Below, one piece after another: positions 55,119-62,556 of a stretch of DNA of 64,000 bases. The notes below the pieces were generated by a model. The model worked only from the letters and a program-made list of their open reading frames with translations, did no database searches and had not been told where the DNA came from. This DNA comes from Nocardioides jishulii (GTDB lineage: Bacteria; Actinomycetota; Actinomycetes; Propionibacteriales; Nocardioidaceae): assembly GCF_006007965.1 (NCBI RefSeq), contig NZ_CP040748.1:992001-1056000 (forward strand), written 5' to 3'. Both the position numbers and the translations under genes were made by a program. Every line of letters starts with the position of its first letter. Position 1 is the stretch's first letter.

Positions 55119-55721
55119 AACTTCTCCTGACTAGTTGCGCCGTGGCGCCTGGTCCGCCGCGGCTCCGTCTTGTTCGGTACCCATCCTCAAGACACCCAGT
55201 CGGGGTGGGAGGAGGACATTTCGACTGGTCGCCGGAGAGACTCGGCATCCGTCGGAGCGGCTGCGCTTGTCCCGTCGACGCAACTGAAGATCCGGGGCGC
55301 GCCCGCGCAAGGCACCACGAGCGCACCGGCGGCGGCTGCGATGCCGTGATCCATTCGTGTAGATACGTCGATGAGGTAATCGCCGACTCGCCCGACCGAG
55401 TGACTTGGACTTCTTGGACGAGCACAGAATCACCACGGTGGCGCATGGCGATGACTTGGCGCCCGAAGGCGCGGAGGTCGTCCGTCTACGGGCCTGCCTT
55501 GGCCGCCGGGAGCTTCGTGTACGTCCCGCGCGTTGGCATCTCCCCAACGCAGTTGATTCAGCGAGTGCTCGACGCCAGCCGCCACAGCGGAGTGAGCGGA
55601 TCTGCCGCAAAGTCGCCCATTCCAGGATCTGCGTCTTACTGCCGCGATCAGGCGCCGCCATCAAGTGAACGACTTCGCCGCCGCATGACGCGCTCGCTTC
55701 CAACCGCGGGATATGCGGCAC
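55119..55721. other. 603-nt gap with decayed coding traces
   Basis: No intact gene supported. On the minus strand, starting about 55539, MPTRGTYTKLPAAKAGP is interrupted by a stop at 55488-55486 and then continues in the same frame as TDDLRAFGRQVI and VLVQEVQVTRSGESAITS. This looks like one gene with a nonsense mutation. Plus-strand frames over the same bases are Arg/Ser-rich and antisense, and are not credible. Confidence 0.3.
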
Positions 55722-56258
55722 TCAGAGTTGCTGCCTCGTGGGCACCAGTCCCGACTTCTGAAGCCTGCCCGTTCGATCGCGTGTCCAGCGAATGCCGTGC
55801 GCGTCTGTGAAAGTGAGCGCGACGCGCAAATCGAGCCGAGCGCCGCGTTCGCGCGGTCGCAGGAGGACATCGCCCAGGCCGGGGCACTCGATCTGTCGGT
55901 AGTGAGCGATCGATCCGGTGGGCGAGATGACCGAGAACGTCTGCTCTCCCAACACCTGCGGGCCTTCGAAGTACTTGATCACCACGTCGTAGACGGGGAC
56001 AGGAGCTCCGTTCTGGAGAGCCAGGCTCGGCGACCTCAGCCCGTCCGCTAGGGGCATTGCCACCTGGGGTTGTGATGACCAGGAGATCCAGCTGGCGAAC
56101 TGATCCGCTTGGCTTCGCTCTTGGGCCTCCACACGATCAGTCTCGCGACCCCGCTCGATCTCATACAGCCGCTTAGCGGTAACACCGGCCCAGGTGGCCG
56201 CTCCAAGGGCGAGGAGGGAGGCCAGCGCGGAAACCCAGTTCGCTGCGTCAGCCATCAT
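55722..56258 (-). CDS. membrane-anchored hypothetical protein
   Basis: 178 aa. One hydrophobic segment near the start (about 8-25), then a charged helix (RLYEIERGRETDRVEAQERSQ-like, residues 30-50) and a cytoplasmic beta domain with VPVYDVVIKYFEGP. The layout (short anchor, coiled linker, beta sandwich) is frequent in uncharacterised actinobacterial proteins. The gap upstream holds palindrome copy 5 and the divergent nucleoside hydrolase. Confidence 0.68.
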   Translation of the reverse strand: MMADAANWVSALASLLALGAATWAGVTAKRLYEIERGRETDRVEAQERSQADQFASWISWSSQPQVAMPLADGLRSPSLALQNGAPVPVYDVVIKYFEGPQVLGEQTFSVISPTGSIAHYRQIECPGLGDVLLRPRERGARLDLRVALTFTDAHGIRWTRDRTGRLQKSGLVPTRQQL

Positions 56259-56381
56259 GAGCGCCCGTGATCGGGAAGATCGTCTGAATCCGGGTCATCG
56301 CCGGATCTTAGGCCCCTATCGCTCCAACAGCGCGACAATCAGTCGACGGGAACACGCGCGTCGACCACGCCCGGGGGACCG

Positions 56382-56405
56382 TGCCCATTTCGCCGCGAGT
56401 GACGC
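56382..56405 (+). repeat. 24-nt palindromic repeat, copy 5 (degenerate left arm)
   Basis: TGCCCATTT-CGCCGC-GAGTGACGC. Loop and right arm match copy 2 exactly. It is in the gap between the divergent genes at 56258 and 56502. Confidence 0.55.
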
Positions 56406-56501
56406 CTCAAGTTGCTGCAACAGTCGGTGCTCCGATCTGAGCATCCGTCCACACGGCGACTTCGCGCGCCGATCCACGATCTGGGCTGCGAGGGTGGCTG
56501 G

Positions 56502-57362
56502 ATGGCACAGCCGATCAGGGTTCTTCTTGATGTCGACACCGGGATCGACGACGCTTTGGCGATTCTGTACGCGACGGCGACGGCACGCCTCGAAGTGGCT
56601 GGGGTGTCCGCCGTGGTCGGGAACGTTTCCGTCCACGTAGGTGCTCGCAACTCCGCGACTGTCTTGGCGGCCGTCGGCAAGCCCTCGGTCCCGGTGGCGG
56701 CGGGCGCGGCCGTGTCGACTGGGGGCAGCGGCCCCCGCACCGGGCGGACCAACCACGGCCCCGACGGACTGGGGGGAGTGACCCCGAGGCCGACCAGTCC
56801 GGTGCGAGAGCCGCACAGCGATGCGTTGGAGCTGTTCGACGCGCTGACATCCGATGGTCCGGTCACGGTGGCCGCGTGCGCTCCGCTGACGAACGTCGCC
56901 CAGTACGCCTCACGCGGCGACGTCGAACGGATCGTGCTGGTCGGCGGCGAGCTGATGGTCGAGCACGAGCCGGAGTTCAACGTGGGCCAGGACGCAGCTG
57001 CCGCAGTCGCCGTGCTCGAAGCACGCCTTCCCACAACGGTGTACCCGATCGATCTGTTCGAGAGGGTCACCGTTCCGCCGGCACTCGTCGCGCGGCTGCA
57101 GAGCGCGCCAGCACCGGCGGCTCAACTCGCCGGTGAGCTGCTCGACGTACGGCGCCGTCACATGCTGGGTGACGCCGGGGCACTGGTGTTTCTGACCCAC
57201 CCTGAGTTCTTCGAGGTCACGAGAACTCGGATGGCGGTCGTGGGACGACGGCTGGTTCCGGTGGGGGAGGCGGAGGCTGGGTTCGTCGTCGACGTCGTCA
57301 CGGGAGCAGATGGTCCCGCTGTGGTGGAGGCATTCGCCGATGCTGTGCAGAGCTCGCACTGA
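56502..57362 (+). CDS. inosine-uridine preferring nucleoside hydrolase family protein
   Basis: 286 aa from ATG 56502; the frame is open upstream through the palindrome but lacks a signal. The calcium/ribose motif is near the start as LDVDTGIDDALAI. NHGPDGLGG and the strand VTVAACAPLTNVA are also family features. It hydrolyses purine or pyrimidine ribonucleosides to base and ribose. It stands alone, convergent with a zinc-ribbon membrane protein. Confidence 0.88.
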   Translation: MAQPIRVLLDVDTGIDDALAILYATATARLEVAGVSAVVGNVSVHVGARNSATVLAAVGKPSVPVAAGAAVSTGGSGPRTGRTNHGPDGLGGVTPRPTSPVREPHSDALELFDALTSDGPVTVAACAPLTNVAQYASRGDVERIVLVGGELMVEHEPEFNVGQDAAAAVAVLEARLPTTVYPIDLFERVTVPPALVARLQSAPAPAAQLAGELLDVRRRHMLGDAGALVFLTHPEFFEVTRTRMAVVGRRLVPVGEAEAGFVVDVVTGADGPAVVEAFADAVQSSH

Positions 57363-57444
57363 GAGGGCCAGCGCGAGGCCGAGCTTTCGAGCCGGACCGA
57401 TCGGTTGCTGCCCGCGGGTAGCAGCCCTGCTGGGCAATGCACCC

Positions 57445-57846
57445 TCAGGAGGTGAGCGTCTCTCGTTCGGGTGCCCTGCTCGACCTGAACCGCGGACTGG
57501 CGAGCCAGATGAGTGTTGCCACCGCGAGGACCACGACCACGACGGCGTAGCTCGGGAAAAGGAACATGGCCACGACGCACACCACGGTCACTGCGACGGC
57601 AGCTAGGGCGACTCGAAGGGCGCTCCTTCTCCGTGCACGAGACAAGAAGCGGGCAAAGAGAACGATCAGAAGGACGGCGAACAGTGGTGGCCACGCGAAG
57701 CACGCCACGAGGACCAGAGCTCCGACCACCGTCTGACCCCACGGGGTCAGGTAACTGCGGTCGCGCATCGGGCGTCCGCACGTCGGGCACGCAATGGCTT
57801 CAGACGAGACCGGTTGCTGGCAGTCGACGCAGGTCAAGAGCGACAT
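57445..57846 (-). CDS. zinc-ribbon membrane protein
   Basis: 133 aa. An N-terminal zinc ribbon, CVDCQQPVSSEAIACPTCG (Cys 6, 9, 20, 23), is followed by three hydrophobic segments (about 38-60, 62-72 and 78-118) and a basic tail. GGGGGAG precedes the ATG closely. Function unknown; this architecture is widespread. Confidence 0.75.
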   Translation of the reverse strand: MSLLTCVDCQQPVSSEAIACPTCGRPMRDRSYLTPWGQTVVGALVLVACFAWPPLFAVLLIVLFARFLSRARRRSALRVALAAVAVTVVCVVAMFLFPSYAVVVVVLAVATLIWLASPRFRSSRAPERETLTS

Positions 57847-57939
57847 TTCTCCCCCAACAGAGTGAGCATCCGATCGTTGCAGGTGGAGGAGGCCCTGTCC
57901 GGCAAACAGGCCAGCGCACCGTTCCTTTGAGCAGACCTG

Positions 57940-58104
57940 TCACGTCGTGAAGTGACTCCTGACTTGCTCTGCTTGCGCCGAGGTCAATTGCCAGCGGGCA
58001 TAGGGCACGCTCTGCCAGCCCTGGTCGCGCAACCACTGTCGGACGGTTCGGTCGGTGACGCCCAGCTCAGTTGCGAGCTGCTTGGGGGTGATGGGATCGC
58101 TCAT
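57940..58104 (-). CDS. 54-residue helix-turn-helix protein
   Basis: A short gene from ATG 58104 to TGA. The protein begins MSDPITPKQLATELGV and continues TDRTVRQWLRDQGWQS, a clear helix-turn-helix with an Lsr2-like or MerR-like recognition segment; the remainder, ARWQLTSAQAEQVRSHF, adds one helix. ACAGTA on the plus strand (TACTGT on the minus) is 6 nt before the start, consistent with a leaderless message. It is divergent from another small gene with a similar REAAQRLDI helix. Confidence 0.65.
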   Translation of the reverse strand: MSDPITPKQLATELGVTDRTVRQWLRDQGWQSVPYARWQLTSAQAEQVRSHFTT

Positions 58105-58110
58105 CCCGCG

Positions 58111-58116
58111 ACAGTA
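58111..58116 (-). promoter_or_regulatory. -10 box (TACTGT) for the 54-residue HTH gene
   Basis: TACTGT on the minus strand ends 6 nt before ATG 58104. No ribosome site. Confidence 0.45.
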
Positions 58117-58195
58117 GGGCGATCTGCTGTCAGTCGACCCGGAAAGGTCACGGAGTGGTCAGCCCGGCGATGGAGAAACAGCGCAGGCAACGAAC

Positions 58196-58201
58196 TATCG
58201 T
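58196..58201 (+). promoter_or_regulatory. -10 box (TATCGT) for the gene at 58210
   Basis: TATCGT ends 8 nt before ATG 58210, with no ribosome site, giving a leaderless arrangement. Confidence 0.45.
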
Positions 58202-58209
58202 TGAGCGCG

Positions 58210-58578
58210 ATGATCACCCGCCGCGAAGCCGCCCAACGCCTGGACATCCCCATCGAGATGGCCACCCGACACGGCTTGCCCACGAAGCTCACCGAGGCTC
58301 AGTTGACTGAGATCGAGGAGAACCCGCCGCCGTGGCTGGTCCAGTCGCGGGCCAATCGGACCGGCAAGAAGGCGGTGTGGGTCGAGCTGGAGTGCACCGT
58401 GTGCGGGTTCACCGAGAAGGCCCGGCCGAAGAAGTGGTGGCCGACCTTCACCCATCTCGCTTGCGAGCACCACGAGCCCTCGGAGCTGCCGCCGCCGCTC
58501 CCTGGCGAGGTACGTGCGGAGTACCCGGGCATCGGCAGCCGCTTCGTCGGCATCGTCGACGTGCCTGTGGACCTGTAG
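58210..58578 (+). CDS. small HTH / zinc-binding-type hypothetical protein
   Basis: 122 aa from ATG 58210; the frame is open far upstream but the protein's natural start follows a TATCGT box. It starts MITRREAAQRLDIPIEMATRHG, a helix-turn-helix-like element. The middle holds CTVCG and, 25 residues later, HLACEHHE, which could form one zinc site (two Cys, then His/Cys/His). It may bind DNA and be regulated together with the divergent 54-residue HTH gene. Confidence 0.68.
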   Translation: MITRREAAQRLDIPIEMATRHGLPTKLTEAQLTEIEENPPPWLVQSRANRTGKKAVWVELECTVCGFTEKARPKKWWPTFTHLACEHHEPSELPPPLPGEVRAEYPGIGSRFVGIVDVPVDL

Positions 58579-58720
58579 GGCGGTATCAGGACCGGGCGTC
58601 CCTTGTACGCCCATGAGGGACGCTCGGACTTGGCACTGGGGAGGCACGGGGGAGGGAAGGCTCCACTTTCGTCATAAGACGCAGGCTCGAATTCATGCAA
58701 GCTGGCGATAAACCATGTCA

Positions 58721-58744
58721 GCACCAGTCCGCCGCGAGCGACCA
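58721..58744 (+). repeat. 24-nt palindromic repeat, copy 6 (degenerate)
   Basis: GCACCAGTC-CGCCGC-GAGCGACCA. The loop and most of the right arm match copy 2; about 18 of 24 bases agree. Confidence 0.45.
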
Positions 58745-58755
58745 TCACTCCGTCG

Positions 58756-59337
58756 TCAGGGCGCCACCGGAGCGCCAGCGGATGCAGCCTCTTGGATCTT
58801 GGTGGCCTGGGACGGCGTGAAGTCACCTGACGCACGGACGACAAGCCGCCCGACTACGTAATCCCACTCTGCGCCCAAGCCGAAGTTCTGCAACTTCGTC
58901 TGAATGTCCTTGGCTCGAGCCTCCGCTGCCTCCGTCGACGGCCATCGCTCGATTTTGACGCCGCACTGAGTATCGAAACCGTTGTAGTCGTCGTCGGCGG
59001 TACAACCCAGTCGGGTATCGCCGAGGAAAGTCACTTGGTCATACTTTCCCGGGCGCCCAAAAAGTTCATTGGAATCATCGACTTCGGTCATCTCTAGCCG
59101 ACCCTTCAGCGACGGGACGCCCTCTTGAAGGGCATCCGCCATGAGCGCTGCGTCCTCGCCCAACTCCGGGGCAACGGGGGTCGGTGTCGTGCTAACGGCT
59201 GCGGGACCGTCGGGCTTCGCGCCTTCGGCCGACGAGTTGTTCTGAGCCGATCCTTGGTCATCACTGCCGCACGCGGAAAGTCCAATGAGGAGGCACGGAA
59301 TGCTGAGGGCGATGATGCGTTTTGAAATCAGGCTCAT
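58756..59337 (-). CDS. lipoprotein of unknown function
   Basis: 193 aa. A signal peptide with lipobox GLSAC (Cys 23) is followed by a Ser/Pro/Thr spacer, then a small domain with two Cys (RLGCTADDD and DTQCGVKIER) that may form a disulfide. The last third, WPSTEAAEARAKDIQ and WDYVVGRLVVRASGD, resembles other actinobacterial lipoproteins that end with a helix-strand unit. Function unknown. Confidence 0.75.
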   Translation of the reverse strand: MSLISKRIIALSIPCLLIGLSACGSDDQGSAQNNSSAEGAKPDGPAAVSTTPTPVAPELGEDAALMADALQEGVPSLKGRLEMTEVDDSNELFGRPGKYDQVTFLGDTRLGCTADDDYNGFDTQCGVKIERWPSTEAAEARAKDIQTKLQNFGLGAEWDYVVGRLVVRASGDFTPSQATKIQEAASAGAPVAP

Positions 59338-59430
59338 GCCTCACACGCTATGGGAATCGGCGTGTCGGTATCGGAGAACGCGGTACGTCATACCCACGCG
59401 AGAGCACGCTCGGCTCCCGTGAGCGGCGGC

Positions 59431-60399
59431 CTATCCCGTGCGCACGCTCGCGCGCGTCTCGTGCTCGGTGCCCTCCGCGTCGTGCCACGTGACCACGCAC
59501 ATCGCCTGGGATCGGGAGCCGAGCGCCTGCAGCAGAGGAAAGGAAACGGAGCCACGCGGAGGAAGCAGTTCGACGTGCTGGTCTGCGGTCCTGCCGAGGT
59601 CGAAGTCTTCGACGAGCGCGCCCGCTCCGTCTTCGAATCGCAGCGAGATGTCGGAAACGGGTGTGGGCAGGGTGCTTTCGATCACGAGACTCCAGCGGCG
59701 TTTGGTGCGCAATCGTCCCCTAGAGTCGGTTACCGGCGATTCTGAGACCTCCACGCGGGGCCACAGTCCTGGCTCCAGCGCCTCCCCCCCGGCGATCACG
59801 GTGGCGTTCGCCAGGGTCTGCGGGTGGCTCGGCGCGGTCTCGCGATCCTCGACAGGTGCAGTAAGGCCGGCGTCAGCTTCTCTCCTTTGCTTGCGCGCGA
59901 GAAAGGTCAGAACCAATTCGATCTCACGTCGCAGCTCGTCGAGCGTTGTGTAGGACTTGACGAGCGCTCGCGAGTGAAGGCTCTCGACGTACTGGTCCAG
60001 GGCCTCCTTCTGGGCTAGGCCATCGGGACTTGTTACCGGCGGTCGCGGACACTCGTTGCGCAGCACCGCAACATCGCGCCGTAAGTCCAAGAGGAGGTCA
60101 ATCTCCTCTGCTGTCCCCGATAGGTAGTCGCGAGTAGGCGTCCCCATGCGGTCGGTGAAGACCACCAGGCCCGCGTCGGACTCCTCGACGATCTGATCGT
60201 TCAGGACGGCCTGTGCGTAGTCGCCGACGCTGGCAGCAGCGTTGTCTTTCCAGTCAACAACACTGAAATGGACCCCATAGATGCGGCCGTGGTCAGCGTT
60301 CCATGAGCGCGTTTGATCGAGGATGACTTGACGATGATTGCTGTCGAGATCGCTCGGAGAGGACAGCAGTATCTGGGTAACGAGGGCGTTGTAGGACAC
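59431..60399 (-). CDS. TIR-like (SGT-EEI, DUF4062-related) protein, putative defence factor
   Basis: 322 aa. Residues 7-105 carry the layout of the TIR-like family found at the front of STAND-type and other conflict proteins: QILLSSPSDLDSNHRQVI, RSWNADHG, LNDQIVEESDAGLVVF, and RMGTPTRDYLSGTAEEID. A helical linker follows (residues 105-200). The last 120 residues are beta-rich, an Ig-like fold. No ATPase domain is fused. TIR-like domains in bacteria often cleave NAD or sense ligands. It stands alone; palindrome copy 7 is just upstream. Confidence 0.65.
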   Translation of the reverse strand: MSYNALVTQILLSSPSDLDSNHRQVILDQTRSWNADHGRIYGVHFSVVDWKDNAAASVGDYAQAVLNDQIVEESDAGLVVFTDRMGTPTRDYLSGTAEEIDLLLDLRRDVAVLRNECPRPPVTSPDGLAQKEALDQYVESLHSRALVKSYTTLDELRREIELVLTFLARKQRREADAGLTAPVEDRETAPSHPQTLANATVIAGGEALEPGLWPRVEVSESPVTDSRGRLRTKRRWSLVIESTLPTPVSDISLRFEDGAGALVEDFDLGRTADQHVELLPPRGSVSFPLLQALGSRSQAMCVVTWHDAEGTEHETRASVRTG

Positions 60400-60495
60400 T
60401 CGGCTCTCCGTACTGGCGGTTGGACGCTGGGGCAGCGCCTGGCGTTAGTGACCCCTACCCATTCTGGCAGCGCCCAGCGACCGTAACCGGGAGTT

Positions 60496-60519
60496 GCGTC
60501 TTTCCGCCGCGAAGGGGCT
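60496..60519 (+). repeat. 24-nt palindromic repeat, copy 7 (degenerate right arm)
   Basis: GCGTCTTTC-CGCCGC-GAAGGGGCT. Left arm mostly kept, loop exact. It lies between the TIR-like and GIY-YIG genes. Confidence 0.45.
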
Positions 60520-60554
60520 GCCCTGATCGCCGCCGAATTGGCGCGGTCCGTAGA

Positions 60555-62060
60555 TCAGTTCTCGTTCAATCCATGTCTGCGGGAGTCGAGTGCGTCCTTG
60601 TAGTGCTTCTCAACGGCGTTGATGTCTGCCTCTGCTGAGGATGGGTCGAGGACGCGGAGGACCGAGTAGCGGAACTTGGTCGCGTCCCGTTGCTTCAATC
60701 CAACGTTTCCACCGTGACCGTTGGTTGCGTACGCGGTCCAGCGTTGCAGCAGAGTCTCGTGGCCGTCGGCCTTGCCGACATAGTGACGGCCGTCGGAAGT
60801 GTCGGTGATCAGGTAGATCCCGATCACCGACGACAACGCCGTGCGCCATGCGGCGTAGACAGGGTCCCGAACGACCGCCTGGAGACGGTCGTGGTCGATG
60901 ACCAGGTGATCGAACCCGGGAAATGGCTCGGGCTCGACATCGGCGATGTCGAGGATGGGGTACTTCGCAGCTGTTGTGCCGTGGACCCACCACGCGCGGG
61001 GCGAGCCCCACTGGATGACGCAGCGACCGGTGAGATCGGACAGCTGTTCGACCGGGTTCAAGGCAAAGGTCCGCCGCTGCCCGTTTGGTGGAGCCTCGCC
61101 CAGGTTCTCCATGATCCGCCAAAGACGCGCCCGTGCCCCTTGCCCCGGCAACAGGATCACCCAGTAGCGGGGTGGCTCCTTGGCGAAGCCGGTGAGGCTT
61201 TGCGTGCTGGTGTAGTTGAGGATCTCATCGTCGGTCGAATCGGCATGGATGCCCGAGTCCCCGTCCTCATGGACCTTCACGTAGGCGTGCCGGATTGCGA
61301 TGATCTCGTTGAGGGGTATGCCCGTCCTCGCGAGAGCGTCACCGAGCGTGAACGTCGACGCCTTCAAGAGAGTCGGATCCGGCGTCTCGACGGAGGTGCC
61401 CCCACCACTGATCGTCACGGTGTCTGTCGACCTACTTCTCGAAGCGGTCGCCAAAGCAGCTCGCGCCCGACGCAGCCGCTCTCGCGGCTCGCCCACCTTG
61501 TCGAGATTCAGAGGCGGTCGAAGTCGTTCGAGGACTGCCGTCTCGACCCCGTTGAGTACGATCCCTTCCGGCTTCGCCCAGGTCGCCAAGACCAACCGCT
61601 TGTCCATCCACTCACTCAGTCGCTCGTCACCGGCCGAGTCGAGTGAAAAGTTCGCACTCCCGTCGGGGTTCGCCACGTTCCGTGGCACAGCGACAAGGTC
61701 AAGCTCGGCAACCAACAGAGCGGCGAGACTGCGACGTACGGTCGATGAACCCGTCTTGCCCGTCGAAAAGTGCGTGCCGATATCACGCCCGTTCAGGCTC
61801 TTCTCGGCCTTACCGACGTATAGCGGTTGATCGTCGAACGAAGGTGAGAGGCCGAGGTCCGACCACGCTTGGTCGTCACCATAGAAGGCATACAGACCTG
61901 GAGCCTTCGGAACTCGATGGTCGGCGTCGTGCCGGGTGCTTCGCACTCCAGCCAGATCAATCAGTGCCTGAGCGACAACAGACTCCAAATCCATGGAGCC
62001 ATGCTGCCCGCACTCGGGCTCCAGTGCACGTGGTGCACGAAAGCTCTGAGTCCCTGACAT
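60555..62060 (-). CDS. protein with two GIY-YIG nuclease domains
   Basis: 501 aa; the start is uncertain (ATG 62060 or ATG 61994, residue 23; neither has a clear ribosome site). Domain 1 (about 53-190) has GLYAFY, PLYVGKA, Arg92, Glu173 in NGVETAVLERL, and Asn185 in RPPLNLDKV. Domain 2 (411-501) has GIYLI, HYVGKAD, Arg440, Glu484, and RRHGLNEN. Both active sites look complete. The middle (230-400) contains YWVILLPGQGARARLW, resembling PUA-like modified-base or RNA binding modules. A modification-dependent restriction enzyme is one possible role (inference). Confidence 0.78.
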   Translation of the reverse strand: MSGTQSFRAPRALEPECGQHGSMDLESVVAQALIDLAGVRSTRHDADHRVPKAPGLYAFYGDDQAWSDLGLSPSFDDQPLYVGKAEKSLNGRDIGTHFSTGKTGSSTVRRSLAALLVAELDLVAVPRNVANPDGSANFSLDSAGDERLSEWMDKRLVLATWAKPEGIVLNGVETAVLERLRPPLNLDKVGEPRERLRRARAALATASRSRSTDTVTISGGGTSVETPDPTLLKASTFTLGDALARTGIPLNEIIAIRHAYVKVHEDGDSGIHADSTDDEILNYTSTQSLTGFAKEPPRYWVILLPGQGARARLWRIMENLGEAPPNGQRRTFALNPVEQLSDLTGRCVIQWGSPRAWWVHGTTAAKYPILDIADVEPEPFPGFDHLVIDHDRLQAVVRDPVYAAWRTALSSVIGIYLITDTSDGRHYVGKADGHETLLQRWTAYATNGHGGNVGLKQRDATKFRYSVLRVLDPSSAEADINAVEKHYKDALDSRRHGLNEN

Positions 62061-62169
62061 GCGTCCTACCGTCGCAAGTGCACTTGGTCGCTCCGTGGGG
62101 TAGCAGCAGCCCTGTCAGTGCAGCGCCCCATGAAAAGCGCGCCTGATAGCCCGCACCCGGACACGGGGA

Positions 62170-62328
62170 CTACGCGCCCGGCCGAGGCGACTGCTCAGCA
62201 AGTCGCGCCGGCCGCGCATCACGCTCCGCCCTGTGCTCATCCGCTTCGAGGATGCCGTGCGTCACCGCCTTGCGGACGATCACGTAGAAGACAAAGAGAC
62301 CGAGCGCGCCCAACGCAGCTTCCAGCAT
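62170..62328 (-). CDS. 52-residue single-pass membrane protein
   Basis: Begins MLEAALGALGLFVFYVIV, one hydrophobic segment, then a charged tail with EADEHRAERDARP. ATG 62328 is 7 nt after a minus-strand TACTCT box, a leaderless arrangement; the longer open frame upstream is Arg/Ser-rich and not credible. Function unknown. Confidence 0.5.
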   Translation of the reverse strand: MLEAALGALGLFVFYVIVRKAVTHGILEADEHRAERDARPARLAEQSPRPGA

Positions 62329-62335
62329 GCGGGCG

Positions 62336-62341
62336 AGAGTA
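62336..62341 (-). promoter_or_regulatory. -10 box (TACTCT) for the 52-residue membrane protein
   Basis: TACTCT on the minus strand ends 7 nt before ATG 62328. Confidence 0.4.
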
Positions 62342-62556
62342 TCGAAGCGAAGGCCCCTCGGGCGGAGTTCCGCTGAAGCGGTTGCCAGCCCGCGATCTTC
62401 CGAGGTGAGGACGAGGTGTTCGTCGTCTTCGACGAGGGCCGTTTGGTGGGCTCGACGCGTGCTCAGCTGCCACCAGTGCGAGGACGGGACTGAACGCCAG
62501 AACGCCGATGTACGCGAACTTCGGACGCGGCGCGCTCTGGCCGAGATACTTCCCGC

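Noticed and set aside
55142..55810. 222-residue plus-strand open frame in the 55-kb gap
   Set aside because: Arg/Ser/Pro-rich shadow-like composition, and it overlaps the 3' end of the membrane-anchored gene on the opposite strand.
42456..60519. Calling the palindromes true integron attC sites
   Set aside because: No IntI-type integrase is seen, the conserved attC end sequences (RYYYAAC and GTTRRRY) are not evident, and the modules are larger than usual gene cassettes. Kept only as a repeat-family finding.
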